A stretch of DNA of 64,000 nt from Ilex aquifolium (lineage: Eukaryota; Streptophyta; Magnoliopsida; Aquifoliales; Aquifoliaceae). Positions 10,962 to 23,458 of this stretch are shown piece by piece (positions within the stretch are counted from its first letter, which is position 1; each line of letters opens with the position of its first letter). The notes under the pieces were generated by a model. The model worked only from the letters and a program-made list of their open reading frames with translations. It had not been told where the DNA came from and did not search any database. The position numbers and the translations under genes are program-made. Location of the stretch: contig OX637409.1 in NCBI GenBank assembly GCA_951799425.1, positions 22,164,501-22,228,500 on the forward strand, given 5' to 3'.

Positions 10962-12517
10962 TAGGAGCGTACAAATTTTTTATTGACTGCAATTTTCTAT
11001 ACCACCCTACTGAACGGTTAGTCGCAAAATCGGGTAATAATACAAAAAAAAATTTGGTCTTCCGATTAAATCGGGTAGGAATGCGGAATATTTATCAATT
11101 TCTACATTCCTACCCTACCCTACCCGCAAAAAATATATTTAATTTTTTTATATTTTTTTAGTAATTATAAGAGTATTTGTGTGGTATAATTTATATTATA
11201 ACATTGTTATTGACGAGTACGAAATTGACTGGGCCGAACCCAATTTAAATGAATCAAGAAAGCCCGAAGGAAGTTCCAAATCAAGGATGGGTCAACCCTT
11301 CTAGAAGGATGCCAAAGCACTAAATGAAGTAAGAGGCCAGCACCAGGACCAAGGGAGGCGCCGCCCAAGTCCCCTAGGAGGGCGCCGCCCATAGGCAGCC
11401 CCTTGAGCCCTCCTTCGTCCTCCTCCGTTGTCTTCCCCTCAGTCCACCTCAGTGCCATGGGAATGACTCCGATGCAAGTTCAAACGAACGTGACCCACTC
11501 CAACTCAAGTCAAGACAGGTCAAGACCAGTCCAAGATCTTCCTCCGACTGAATAGAAGCACAAGGGAGAGAATACCGGGATGAAGATTGAGAAGATCAAG
11601 TCCTACCAAAATAGAACTTTCCAACATGGTAGAGTCCTACCATAACTGTACCTACTAAATTATAGTGACCGCCTCACCGCCTCTCTCAACCTATATAAAT
11701 GTAAGTCCTCTCCATATGAAAGACAGATCTCTAAGAACCTCGGCACGCCTTGAAACCTCTACACTTACCCTCATACACACTGCTCTCCTTCTAGAAGCAC
11801 TGTAACTCCGATATACACCGTCCGGTGACAATTGTTCATTAATAAAGAACACCGGTCATCGCTGCCATTCCAGAGAGTAGGCGTAGGTCATCCGAGACCG
11901 AACCACTATAAATCTTTGTGTTGATCTATTATTTACTGTTTTGCCATTGATTGTCATTGATTGTCTATTAATTGCTTATTAATCATACCCGTACACATTC
12001 TTGACTGTTGATCTTGCCAAAGACTAATTTGTGCATCATCAGTTATTGTTGTAGATGTTTGAGTTGCTAAAACATGAACTTGTTTTTTTTTGTAGGTTAA
12101 ATGATTTGTAGTGAACCGGTGATCTATTAGAGTAGTTATGATTTTAATGTGTTTCATACGGTTTAAACTTAAAATAATTGTTATTGTATTTGTGTAACAA
12201 TTATGATGGATTGATGTTCATGTTTTCTTGTGTTTTATTGTAATTGTTGTTGTAGTTGTTTTAAGTTTTAGTGTTATTGATTTATTGTGTTGTTAAATTG
12301 GTGCATGCTATTTAATTGAATTGTTAAAATGATCTAAAAATTAATAACTACAAAAGTGTTTATCCGACTTCCTACCCGATTAATCGGGTAGGAAGTCGGG
12401 GTACGAATACCACACCTGATCAGGTAAGGTAGACCAAGAAAAAATTCTTCCGCAAAATATCGGGTAGGAAGACGGAAGACTATATTTCCTACCCGTAGGG
12501 TAAGGTGAACACCCCTA
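10962..12517. mobile_element. hAT-like non-autonomous transposon with 8-bp target duplication
   Basis: The ends are taggagcgtaca on the left and, inverted, taggggtgttca on the right, both typical of hAT elements. The flanks are gcaacaga (10954-10961) and gtaacagg (12518-12525), an 8-bp duplication with two mismatches. Copy 1 shows the unoccupied site gtaacagg once, at 7594-7601. Inside, near both ends, are inverted repeats of a gggtaggaa(t/g) motif, which may be transposase-binding repeats. There is no transposase. A solo LTR lies inside at 11211-12041. Confidence 0.85.
11211..12041 (+). mobile_element. Solo LTR nested in the hAT-like element
   Basis: Starts tgacgagtacg and ends gtgcatcatca, with perfect 5-bp target duplications gttat at 11206-11210 and 12042-12046. 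A plus-strand TATA box (ctatataaatg, about 11691) and the LTR-type sequence accgaaccactataaatctt near the right end give the orientation. No internal retrotransposon sequence remains. Related LTRs lie at 31754, 46223 and 52168. The 83-codon minus-strand frame inside is not a gene. Confidence 0.9.
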
Positions 12518-13285
12518 GTAACAGGTAATTAAGAATATTCTAGTGGTGATCAAAATTTGACAATTATGTTTGGCCAGATTATAAAAGAAATTTATTCTTC
12601 TTAATCTCTCTGGTTCTAATATAAATGATACATCTTTAACTAAATTAAAATACACATAAATTAACTCAAATATTCTTAACCTCAATACCAAAAAAAGTCG
12701 TGACGGTGTTGTGGGATCCCTCTTATGGCCCACTAGTTTGTCGTCGGCAAAATGGTATAATCTCAAATTAATGAACATTTATATGTTTTTTATGAGTATT
12801 GAAAAAGATTTGATCTTGTATATTCTGACCAAAAAAAATCAGATTTGATCTGTAATGTCATGTTATGTGATTTAATATATTGAGAGAGAGAGAGAGATTC
12901 TTTGGGTGATCCTTGTCAAGTCCTTTTTTATGTTAAAATCACGACTAAGATTTGGCCAACTAATCAAGTCGAAATTAACATTAATTTAAATTCATTAGTC
13001 TATTTGTAAAAAATCAGTACTACATTAATTTAAATCTAAATCTTATGAAAATTATTTTTATGAAATACTTTTGTAAAAATATATAAATATTGAGGTACAT
13101 TGACTAATAAAAAAAATCTGATTTGGTCCCACAATCAATTTTTGTAAATTTTGAAATTCCAATTCTTCTAACATGTCACTCACAATAGCTTCAACCCCAT
13201 ATTAAATGCCAAATAGTAAAAGATAAGAGTAATCTGCTATCATTTTTAAGATTTTTTTTTTGGGTTCTATATCAAATAATAATTT

Positions 13286-13648
13286 TCAATCGTACATCAT
13301 GTTTCTAGTTATTATTAGTACCCATTGATGATTAATCTTAAAAATAGTAGGTGCATAAAGGCTTGTAATACCCAACTTGCGAGTAAAATTGTCAAATAGT
13401 TCCCGGCCCAAAGGTTTGCTTAAAAGGTCGGCTACTAGATCACGAGGAGGGAGGTGCGTCGTAGATATCAGACCTCTACGAAGTTTGTCACGAACAACGT
13501 GACAATCAGTCTCAATGTGTTTAATCCTCTCATGGAAGACAGGGTTCCAAACGATGTACAAATCAGATTGATGATCACAGTAAAAAGTCATTGGACAAGG
13601 GTGACCGGTGAGGGACACCAAGATCTTGGAGAAGCTTATGAAGATCAT
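13286..13648 (-). pseudogene. Copia-type RNase H fragment (copy 2)
   Basis: An open minus-strand stretch of about 120 codons resembles the end of a Ty1/copia polyprotein: CDHQSDLYIVWNPVFHERIK, then HIETDCHVVRDK, then DLLSKPLGR. It lacks the rest of RNase H, RT, integrase and LTRs. It is the sister of the more decayed piece at 8155-8520. Confidence 0.75.
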
Positions 13649-14810
13649 GTACAGCTAGGACATATATATCCTAAAATCACAAGGCTGCTACCATTTTTTT
13701 CTTATTATCTTGATGTCCTCTATGATTGTAGGGTTGTTTGTAAGTTGCTTTGCAACTTCTTGGGTGTTCATATTTTATTTCACATTTAGGCTATGGTACT
13801 GAAAACATAACAAAAAATACTTTTCCTCCACATATATATATCTTTCTCAGTTTTATATGTGAACATTCATCACCAAACAATAAAGTAGAGTTCAATGGAC
13901 TAAAAGTGAAGGTATTGTAGCAAAAATTGAGTAAAAATGAAGGTATACTATCAAAAAAATTTATTTTTGAATTAAACCCATCAGTTCAAAATAAAATTTC
14001 ATCGTTCAAACTAAACCTTAAAAAAAGACGGGTTAATCTTGGTCTACAAATATATAATCATGGCACACAAATTACTTAATTACTTGAACTTCAATCACTC
14101 CATGATCATTACGTCTTCAAATGACAAAGTTTTTAGAACGTGCTAATTCCTATTTCACAAGCATGTTACCCTTCCAAAGTTGTTAAAGCATTTATAACAG
14201 TTCATATACCGAGACTAAGTCCTCAAATTAAGTGTAAATAATATTTTTTCTAAAAAAATATATATATAATACAATATCCCGAGACTTTGATCATTGTGTG
14301 ATTTAGAAAACCTCGTGTGTAGAGCCTTATTCTCATGTAACGTGTATGTCGGCAACTTTTTTAGGCTTTATGTTGGTTTTAGCTTTTATTCAGATTGGAG
14401 GCATGTCGGGCGCCGGATAATACCACAATATCTCATTATCTATTGTCTCATTGGGGACATGTTCTCAATCATTATCCTATTTAATGCATGTGCTTAGGGA
14501 TGATTTTAGGATATTGTTATGGTATCCAAAACTAGCTTTTCAATGTGGTACAGAAAGTGAATATCGGCTAAAACATGTCTGGATGTAATTTATTTATAGT
14601 CATTAATTAATAAAATAATAAATAGAGTAAACTAATAACATACTAAAAAATTCACGTCACTTTGCACTTCTAAAAAAATATAAAAAAGATATGATAACGA
14701 GATTGGTACCATAATCTAACCAATGATTGTACCCCCACCACGTAAGTTGGCACGCTAGCCTGATAGTCTTTCTGCCTTCGTGCCCCAAGTATATTGGTAT
14801 ATATACATAG

Positions 14811-15547
14811 TGATTGTATAATTTACGTGGTTGTGTAAAACTTGAGGCTCAAAAGGGGGAAATAGATTGGAGATTTTTAAGGGACGTTAATGGAGTTCAC
14901 TAGAATACTAAATCAGAGCCTAGTAGCTCTCGATGGTCAAACAATCGACACAAGGATAATCACAGAGAATGGAAATCAACATATAGGGAATTTATAGTGG
15001 TTCACCAACTTGAAAGTTTGGTTAATCCACTCTAATGAAATCTCTTGCTCATGGGGGAGTTTTCTATTGCTTGGAGAAGACGATTACAATACTGTTGAGA
15101 GTCTATTCACCGATATTCAATCTTTTACAATATGAGGGATTGATCCCTATTTATAGTGTATAAGAGCATGATCCTTATGTAATCATCGTGAACCCTTCAA
15201 GGTTGTTACAACTCATGTGAAGGAATATTTGGCTGTTGGAGACTACATTCCCTACGCATGATGTGGCATTCTAGAAGGTGTGAGTTGTCGCTGTCGTAAT
15301 ATGCATGAGGGTCACGTTGGTGCTGACTCTCGATCTGTAGTTTCCGAGTTAGGAATCATGAGATGGGAGGTCTGAGTTGGGGTCACGAGCTAGTCAGCTA
15401 GAGATTGGGAGCTCTGCTCATTCACCCGACCTTAGTGGTCTCGAACTGAAACCCAGATTCCGACAACATCATACAGCCCTTATTGGGGGCATACTTTCGA
15501 ACTGTATCTGGACCGGGCTTAACCTTAATTAATTTTTAATATCATCA
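14811..15547 (-). mobile_element. Solo LTR with catag target duplication
   Basis: Bounded by tgattgtataatt and aatatcatca, with 5-bp duplications catag at 14806-14810 and 15548-15552. The empty site is preserved in copies 1 and 2 (tatatacatagacat, about 553 and 9779). A minus-strand TATA (ctataaatag, 15148-15157) indicates minus orientation. No coding sequence inside. Confidence 0.88.
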
Positions 15548-16654
15548 CATAGACATTGTGTCCACAATGTCTCTAGGTCATTTTTCATTAAGTCATTCCA
15601 ACAAGGTAGTTAGATGAATTGTGACTTGGCCAATGGTTTTAAAAATGTCGTTGTCATGATGTTGATCCAACCTATACGACTGCAAAATATAAGAGGGGGA
15701 CCAATTTTGATATTTTGGTGGTCTACATAGTCTTAACATGTTTTTAGGTACCGTATTACATGCATTTATAGCTTGACAATCGTAGAATCTCTGACTAGTC
15801 TAATTGCATGCTTTGCACGTTGTAAATAAGGCAGACAAAATGGATGACGTGACTTGAAACATAGTCCGACCACGTCGGCATCTACCAGTAGTTAGAGTTT
15901 CTTCCATGTTAAGGAAAAGAATATAGTATTGGAAAAAAAATTCGATTCCGTATCACCATGTATAAATCTAATAATTTTTTTAACAAATTGTAATGGTCAT
16001 ATGCAATTTGTGGTAGTTATTTACAAATTTTGAAAATTATTTATTATTTTTGGAGGTTATTTATAAATTTTGAGAGTAGGATCAATCTCAAAGTAAACTC
16101 AAGTTATAAATCAACCCCAAAAAATTATAACATGACTCAATTATAAATATTGTTTTATTGTAAACGAACTTAAAATATATATTTCTACTCACAAAATTTA
16201 TAAAATTTAATGATATGATACTAAAATTCATTTTTCAGCACCGTAGTCCTCACGTCTCCTAATGTTAAACTCCAGCTTTTGCCTATCATACACAGAGTCA
16301 AACTTGGGGTAGCTCACTGGCTCCAGTACCGAGCTTCTTCTAAGGTTTTGCATTGCCGTTGATCCGCAGAGCAGAAAATCAAGCATGCCACCATCCTAAG
16401 TTCTTTTTTATACCAAAAACACCGTAATATCGAACTTTTTTTTACAAACTTACTATTTTTTTATGAACTCATGTTTCTGAAACACGACTATAGCTTATGA
16501 GAGTATATCGAAAACATACTTTCAATATTTTTTTTATTTAAAAGCATCATGCTTTTAGGGTGTAAAGTGTAATTCACTCATTGTATACCATTAATTTTCT
16601 TCCATTTTAAATCAAAATATCGTGTCATACCATTTGCAAAAATATCATTAACAT

Positions 16655-17070
16655 TGATGAAATTTGATCTAAACTCTCTAATTGTCACAAATGAGAGTTT
16701 CAATGTGAGAATTCTATATTGAATAGGATTATATTGGGAGAGTTTTACTATACCATGAAGAGGTATAGTAGACACGTGATAGAAAAAATAAAGATTAAGT
16801 TGTATCTGAATAGGTTTTGGTTAGTATTTTATCCCTATAAATAGGGGTGTGTATTATGTAATTAGTTACCAGATGACTAGATTTCAGTAAACAATACATC
16901 AATGTAGGTTTTTGATCCGTGGATGTAAGTATGATGTACCAATGTGGGTATATTATATCGAACCACGTTATATCTTTGTATCATATTTTTAGTATTTTCT
17001 TATCTTTAAATTCCTATCTTTCAACTAGTATTATTTGTGTTAATTATTCGTTGTGCAAAATCAATAAACA
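16655..17070 (+). mobile_element. Short LTR-like insertion
   Basis: About 415 bases absent from the equivalent place in copy 1 (about 4035). It starts tgatgaaatttgatc, has a TATA box (ctataaatagggg, about 16835) and, near the right end, the LTR-type block tcgaaccacgttatatcttt. The right end and target duplication (acat?) are not clean, so the boundary is approximate. Confidence 0.55.
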
Positions 17071-17087
17071 CATTATCTAATATGTAA

Positions 17088-18102
17088 GGGTGGGGTTATT
17101 CCCACCCCACAAATCTCCATTCCCACCCCATTTAATTTCTCATTATCAAACTACTAAATTCACCCTTTTTATACCCACATCATTAGTAACTAAGTCCACC
17201 TCATGCTACAACACCCTTTTTAATAAGTAAATTCACTTTATATTTTGTCATAATTATGGTTTTATTCTCTATCTCATCTTATACATTCACAAAAATATTT
17301 TTTCAATATGAATTTTTTTAATGAGATACATGTTAGTATTATTTCTCAATTTAATTATATGTTTGATTTCATGTTTGTTATATAAATTTTTATTATTTAC
17401 GATATGTTTTGATGTCTCTATCAAGTTTAATAATTTTTTTATTTAGAATTTATGTGTGTATATATATGTATGCTTTCAGATTATTTGTTCTTTTTTATCT
17501 TGTTAAGGTTTTGCATCTATGCTTTTTTTTTTCTTGTTCGATTTTGTGTCTGTGCTTGATGTATATTTTTTTTTTTCATATTCGGTTTTCGTACGTGTTG
17601 TAGTTTTACTTGTTCCTTTAATCTTTGCTTGACTTTTTTTTTTCCTTTTTATTTCGGTTTGCTTCTTTTTTTCTGTTTTTTCCTTATTTCCTTTTTATCT
17701 TTTTTCTTGTTTCGGTCTGCTTCTTTCTTTCCTTTTTTTTTTTTCTTGTGTCGCTCTTTTCTTTTTTCTTGTTTCAGCACGCTTGGATTTTTTTACTTAT
17801 TATGTTTTTGGTTTTTTTTTTCTTGTTTCAATTTTGTTTGGTTCTATTTTTTTTTTTGTTTCATAAATATATTTATGCATTCAAACTAATTATCTTCTTT
17901 TATTATTTTTTTTTACGGTGACTTATTTCATTAAAGGGATGTACATAGAATGAGTGAGCTTAAATATTAATGGGGTGTATATAGCATGGGTGGGTTTAGT
18001 TACTAATGTAATGGGTATAGAAAATGTGGGCTTAATAGTTTGATAATGAGAAATTAAATTGAGTGAAAATGGAGATTTGTGGGGGTAAAAATAACCCTAC
18101 CC
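17088..18102. mobile_element. Mutator-like non-autonomous element, 9-bp target duplication
   Basis: Long terminal inverted repeats of well over 100 bases start gggtggggttatt on the left and, inverted, gggtagggttatt on the right. The flanks are aatatgtaa (17079-17087) and aatatgcaa (18103-18111), a 9-bp duplication with one mismatch. Copy 1 has the site once, at 4044-4052. The middle (17400-17930) is a strongly T-rich tract; its Phe/Leu-rich frames are not genes. No transposase. Confidence 0.88.
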
Positions 18103-18617
18103 AATATGCAATTCCTTGAAAAACAATTGTCATAAAGTACTTTTTGTAAGACCAAAAAAATATGGAGGTACTATTAATACTAGCAGGTTGGACTAATTCT
18201 AAATATTCTTAGAGATTTGAATCTCTTTCTGGGATAAGACTATGGTACCGAAATATAAATTTTTCGTACCATATAGATAGTGATCTTCAATCTTTGATGT
18301 TAAATTTGAATTCGGTAATAAAATAAAATAAAATGTGTCACATGTCATGTTTTGATTAGGTAAAAAGTAAAAAAATGTGGTACCGACAAATTATTTTGAG
18401 ATAGTAAAGTGTAAGACTTCCTTTGATTATATGTCGGCTGAAAAATCGTATGTAGGCTTTCGTTATCTTCTGGGCCAAAGCTTGATAATTTTGTGGTAGA
18501 CATAATCTTAACGTTTTGTGGTCTATATATCCGAAGTTGGAGTCGGCAAAAAGCAAGTTACAAAGGTCGACATACATGACTTGTGTACTTACGAAATGTT
18601 TTGCACGTTTTAAATAA

Positions 18618-18856
18618 GGGGATGTCAGCTCTGACATGTTGATACGAACTCAACACGAACAATTATAAAATTGACACGATTATTAAATACGCATAATAAA
18701 TAGTCTAAACTAATATTTAATACTCAGAACACATTAAATAGATTTTTTTTCATAGGTCTTGACATGAACACGACACGAAAAACAATGACACGACACAAAT
18801 AACATGACATACGGATCACACGAACACAATACGATTACGATTGATACCCCTAAGGG
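18618..18856. mobile_element. hAT-like MITE rich in ACACGA motifs
   Basis: About 240 bases absent from copy 1 (about 4558). It begins ggggatgtca and ends tgatacccct, which are inverted partners. It is related in style to 53938-54206. Target duplication is not clear. Confidence 0.5.
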
Positions 18857-19003
18857 GAGCTACAATGGCTATGAACACTTTACTTGAAAAATATATAGCA
18901 GGTTGTGGACATCTCTCATTTGACATATCATATATGGAAAATCATAAATAAATAAAAATTAATTATATTTTATTTAATATCAAATTACGATTGAAAAATA
19001 TTA

Positions 19004-19690
19004 GGGTTAATTATAAATTGCATTTCAAAAGATCGTTCAAATCTCAATTTGCACCTTCAAAAATAAAAATTTGTATCAATGCGCACTTGAAACTAACAAT
19101 CGTCAGTTTGTCGTCTAAAATTATATGAATAAATTATACCTAGATCCCCTCATACTTGTCACTTAATCATTTGGATCCCCTCAAATTTAAAATATTACTC
19201 CTACGCCTCTTAACATTTGTGCACGTGTAACACATAATCCGTTGTCGTTGATATCTATTAATATAACCATTAAAAAATATAATTTCATCATAATAAAAAA
19301 TTATAATTTTCATACTACCCTTTATTTTGTGGGCTCATTATACGCTAAAGTTCAAAATCAAGCTTACCATTTGAATGCTCAATATAATGCAGGTATTTAT
19401 ATAATATTTTTTCCATCCAATGCAATACATCACTTAAATAGAATTATTTGAATGCCCATTTGAGAGAACATTTTTAGTCATATTTAGATTCTAAAAGGAT
19501 GTAGATGCAATATTTCAAATGCGAGGGATTTAGGTAATTAAGTGACAAGTCTGAGGGGGTCTAAGTGTAATTTATCCATTTAATTTTAGATGACAAACTG
19601 ACCACTGGTGTACATTGATACAAATTTCTATCTTTAAGAGTGCATATTGAGATTCAAAAGATCTTTCAATGTGCAATTTGAGATTAACCC
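19004..19690. mobile_element. Mutator-like MITE with very long inverted repeats
   Basis: Inverted repeats of about 190 bases: gggttaattataaattgca on the left and, inverted, gggttaatctcaaattgca on the right. Each continues through a second block of the type taaattacacttagaccccctca. Perfect 9-bp duplications aaaatatta lie at 18995-19003 and 19691-19699. The site is unoccupied in copy 1 (aaaaatattatcac, about 4695). No coding sequence. Confidence 0.88.
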
Positions 19691-20136
19691 AAAATATTAT
19701 CACGCGGCGATATCAAATTTCTTATAATTAGTGAAAATTAATTGAATGGTGAGAAGGTTAAATATATAACATAATATTAATGAAGTTATATTAATATGAA
19801 TTTCATATTAATAATGTTAGTATTACTTTTATTGTGAGAGTAAAGTTGTGCAACAAAAAGTTTAACATTGATCAAGTTCTATTAATATGTGTTCTACATT
19901 AAATAAGACTATTAATGTTTATATTTTGTTTTAGGGGTAAAGTAGTCAATTAAAAAAAATTTCTCATAGTATATTTTTATTAGTAGTAACTAAAAAGCAT
20001 TACAGATACTTATTAAATTATAAAAAATATGGAATAGACTGCTTTAAGTTTCATTTAATTATAAAAAATTGATTGAACAAATTTAAAAAGTTAAATTGTG
20101 GTAAGTAAATTAATGTAATATAAATTATTAAATTCA

Positions 20137-20547
20137 AGTGAAAAATTTTAAGCCTGAGGTGTAGATGTTTACAAGAAAGAAATTCATCAAAACTTTAAGA
20201 GTTAATAAAAAAAAATAAAAACTAATATTTATTCTAAAAAATGTAGTGTATGTCTATTACAAATTTCATTAGTTATACAACAAGAATATTTAAATTTTTT
20301 AATTTACAAGTATGTATTTGATATTGTATTTATTTGATTATTTCACGTTAAAAATTTAATTGAAACAAAATCATAGCTAAAAAAACCAACGTGCAAGGTA
20401 AGTGTGCACGATGTAGTAAGACTAAAGACTACAAACTAGACCCAACATGAAATTGAAAACATGATTAAAGTTCAAATTGAGCATCCAGGCCCAAAGGCCC
20501 AAGAGAAATCCCAAATAAATTAGTAAATAAGGCTCACTACCTGGTGG

Positions 20548-20580
<33 letters not shown>

Positions 20581-21464
20581 CGCTTTTCTTTTGAATTGTG
20601 TTGTGAAATGTGTTCAATGCTTCCAAAAAATGGAAAGGCCTTCCCTTTTTTGGGCCTCTCTTCGGGGGCCCTGGAGATTCTTAAAATTTGAGGCCCACGT
20701 ACTCATTTTTAATGGCCAAACATAAGAGTAACTATTTAATCTAACGTCCAGTTAGCATTATCATACAGTGTAATTGTAAAAAAAAAAATTTAAAATAAAT
20801 AAAGTGAAATGGTTACAATATTATAGGAATTGGTAGTTGTTGCATTTTGTGGAGTTTATTTACGAGCAATATTGTTCGGACATAATTTGAGAATATAATG
20901 ATTATGACCATTAAATTATCAGTAGATCTTACCATTGAATATATTTTACTATCAATCTAATGGTCAAAATGTAGTATGTTCCTAAATTATATCTCAATAG
21001 CATTAGTGTTTACTTAATAGTGGATGGTGACACCACGTAACACTATTGACGTGATATAACAGTTGTATTGAATATTTTCTTTAATGCTTTATTTGATATG
21101 GTGGAAAAATAGAAGAATAAATAGTTTAAATGATGAAAAGTTGAAATAATAGAAACATCATGTTTGGTAATGAAGAAAAATAAGAAGGATGAAAAAGTAG
21201 ATGAATTAGTTTTCTTTTTAACTAGGGCTGTTAAACAAGCCAAACTTGAACATTTTTTTTGGCTCGTTTATGTGTAAATAGTCAAATAAGCCAGCTTATT
21301 TATGTGTAAATTAGGCTTGAATTAGGCTCGAATTCAGCTCGATTATCACCCCTACTTTTAACTCACTAAAATCTATCCCTAAAAAATTGAGAGAAAAAAT
21401 ATATGAAAAATTAATTATGTGTATTGTAATGTATATAGTTTACCTTTATATCTTTTAATATATG
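20137..21464. other. Gene-free AT-rich spacer
   Basis: Past the end of the tandem segment. It contains a (GT)n(GA)n microsatellite at about 20547-20581 and a short aagcccaaaggcccaaga block. I see no gene. The minus-strand frame near 21043-21243 has no recognisable features. Confidence 0.6.
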
Positions 21465-23131
21465 TATACTAGTAATTGTCCGTGCCTGCGTAACGAAATT
21501 TTTTTACATTACCTAAAGACTCTTTGCAACCTAAAACAACCTGTCAATTTGAAATTAAGGTAGTCCATACTATTATCCAGAAATTTCGGCATAATTTTCT
21601 CTAAAAATAGAAACCCATAAAAATTTAAACTTGTCTACAGAACTTACAATCATACATAATAATCATAATAAATCACCATACCACCACAATAATCAATACA
21701 TACCCAATCATCAACACATATCCAACCACCAAAACATCAAGCTAGTCCCTAGTAATTTCAAGAATTTTGGGCAGAGTTTCCTCTAAAAATAGAAGCCCAA
21801 AAAAATCAAAACCTGTCTATAAAACTTACAATTATACATATCACCACAATCATCATAACCATGTTTATCCAAACCACCAAAACAAAACCATCATAACCAT
21901 GTATAATTAGTTAACTGTACAAAAGACGGAACACAAAAAATACACACATACACAAATAGAGAAACACCTTCAACTTCATCTTTATATCCTTCCATGTATA
22001 CCTGAAAATATTTGAAATATAACCAATTATCGAAATATGTGAGGCAAAATAAAACAATTGTAAATCCGAAACATAAAACCCCTTAGTGAATCACCAACAA
22101 ACTTGGGGCTTTAAGGGAAAAGAAATGAAATGAGAGAAAAAATTGTCTTCCTTGTGTAGTGGTGTCATGTGAAATTGTTAGCGGCATCTTTGTTGGTAAT
22201 GAGTTCTTCGGCAACAATCGGTGATTTTCAATATGCAGTTCCAAGATTACTGAAAAACTACTATCAGTTTTAGCATTCATATGGGAAAAAATGAAACATA
22301 ATTATTATTTTCAATCACTAATACTTTAGTTTTGATGTAATTCGTAAACCCTCCATTCAAAACCCCCCAAAAATTCCCATTCGCAAAAAATTTAAACATG
22401 GAAACTAACTCAACTGTCAAACCAAATTTAGTTAACAATTAAAAGAATTAAAAATTAATTACCTTAGTGAATCCCTCGGTGGTGCTAGTCTGTGTTCAAT
22501 GAAAAAAATCATCATGCGTGGTTGAACAACATAACCCCAATAAGGCCCTTATAGCCAGCCTCTACCAACCCATGCCCCTACAACTGGTGCAAATATTTTT
22601 GTCAATTTCCTCGGCTTGGTGCAATTATTCAGTGAAAACTCATTGGACAAATTCAATGCAAAACAGAGAATTAAAATGGCAAACTTATTATCCTGATATC
22701 TTCCAACACTTTATAAAATAAACCAAAAGCATTCCCACGACAATATAGGTTGCTCAGAAGATAAAATCCAAAAGAGAGAAAATGTATACAACTGGCCTAA
22801 TAAAACATTTCTTTTGTTTCCAACAATCAATTATTTGGCACCTTGTCTGCGCCATTGCATATTATCCCTTCCCCCTTTCCAACAATTTGTTTATGAAAGA
22901 AAAAGAACACATCTTGACATCTAAGCCTCCTTTCTAAATTAAAAATGCAACTAACAATAACTCCTCTTTGTTGACACTTTTTTTTTTGTTCTTATGACAG
23001 AGTCTTGAAGAACACTTGACTGAATCCAGATTGAAGATTTCTCAACTCTAATGGTGATGGGAAAGTTAGAAGTTGGCAACCTTGAGTCCTACATTTAGAA
23101 AAAATCAAATTCACAAACTTCTCTGCCAATG

Positions 23132-23458
23132 TTTTTTTTTTTTTAGAAACGGGGAAATTCCATGGCATGTCCTCAGCGAGTAGAAGCGCTCTTATGTCGC
23201 TCAGGCTAGTAACTCTGAGTAGAACCAAAGGCAAAGCTCAGGGTATGTACCAGTCCCTCAACTCATACACCATTTAAATCAAAACTTGTGTTTCACTGGG
23301 GACTCAAGACCCGCACCAGAGGCTTAGATACAGTTCGTCCAAGCAACTGAGATTTTGTCCTACCAAGCAACCACGCTATTGCGCCCAGGAGACTTCGAAC
23401 CCCTGACCTCCCACTGGGAAGCCAGAGGCTCTGGCCAACTGAGCTACCCCAGTTGGTT
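23132..23458 (-). mobile_element. tRNA-derived SINE
   Basis: On the minus strand the head begins near 23450 with an A-box-like tagctcagttgg and a B-box-like ggggttcgaagtc, the RNA polymerase III promoter of a tRNA gene. It ends in an A-rich tail (T run at 23132-23144 on plus). A 15-bp target duplication with one mismatch (actt-n-tctgccaatg) flanks it at 23117-23131 and 23459-23473. Length about 327 bases. The small frame inside is not a gene. Confidence 0.9.

Larger units (their letters stand above)
9284..14340. repeat. Tandem segment copy 2 (P450 gene deleted, promoter kept)
   Basis: Copy 2 follows copy 1 up to about 10608 (equivalent to 1297), then jumps straight to sequence equivalent to 7245, just upstream of the P450 start. 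About 5.9 kb, including the whole CYP94C coding region, is therefore missing. The retained 10609-10960 block is the orphan upstream region, still with a G-box at 10904-10909. Copy 2 also gained a hAT-like element (10962-12517) and has about 330 bases (12568-12894) that are absent from copy 1. At its right end about 180 bases present in copy 1 (9152-9322) are missing before copy 3 begins. Confidence 0.85.
14341..20136. repeat. Tandem segment copy 3 (truncated before the P450)
   Basis: Matches copy 1 from about position 48 (gtcggcaacttttttagg) through the 3' flank of the P450. The last shared bases are near 20132 (copy 1 about 5626), some 80 bases before the P450 stop codon would appear. It has private insertions: a solo LTR (14811), an LTR-like piece (16655), two Mutator-like elements (17088 and 19004) and a hAT-like MITE (18618). 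It lacks sequence equivalent to copy-1 1460-3937 and about 4775-5190. Confidence 0.8.

Noticed and set aside
12568..12894. Extra 330 bases in copy 2 as a transposon insertion
   Set aside because: No inverted ends or target duplication found; a deletion in copy 1 explains it equally well.
17409..17921. Phe/Leu-rich frames resembling membrane proteins
   Set aside because: Product of the T-rich interior of a Mutator-like element.
23380..23458. Possible functional tRNA gene on the minus strand
   Set aside because: A- and B-box-like motifs are present, but the sequence continues into a 327-base unit with an A tail and a 15-bp target duplication, so it is a SINE.
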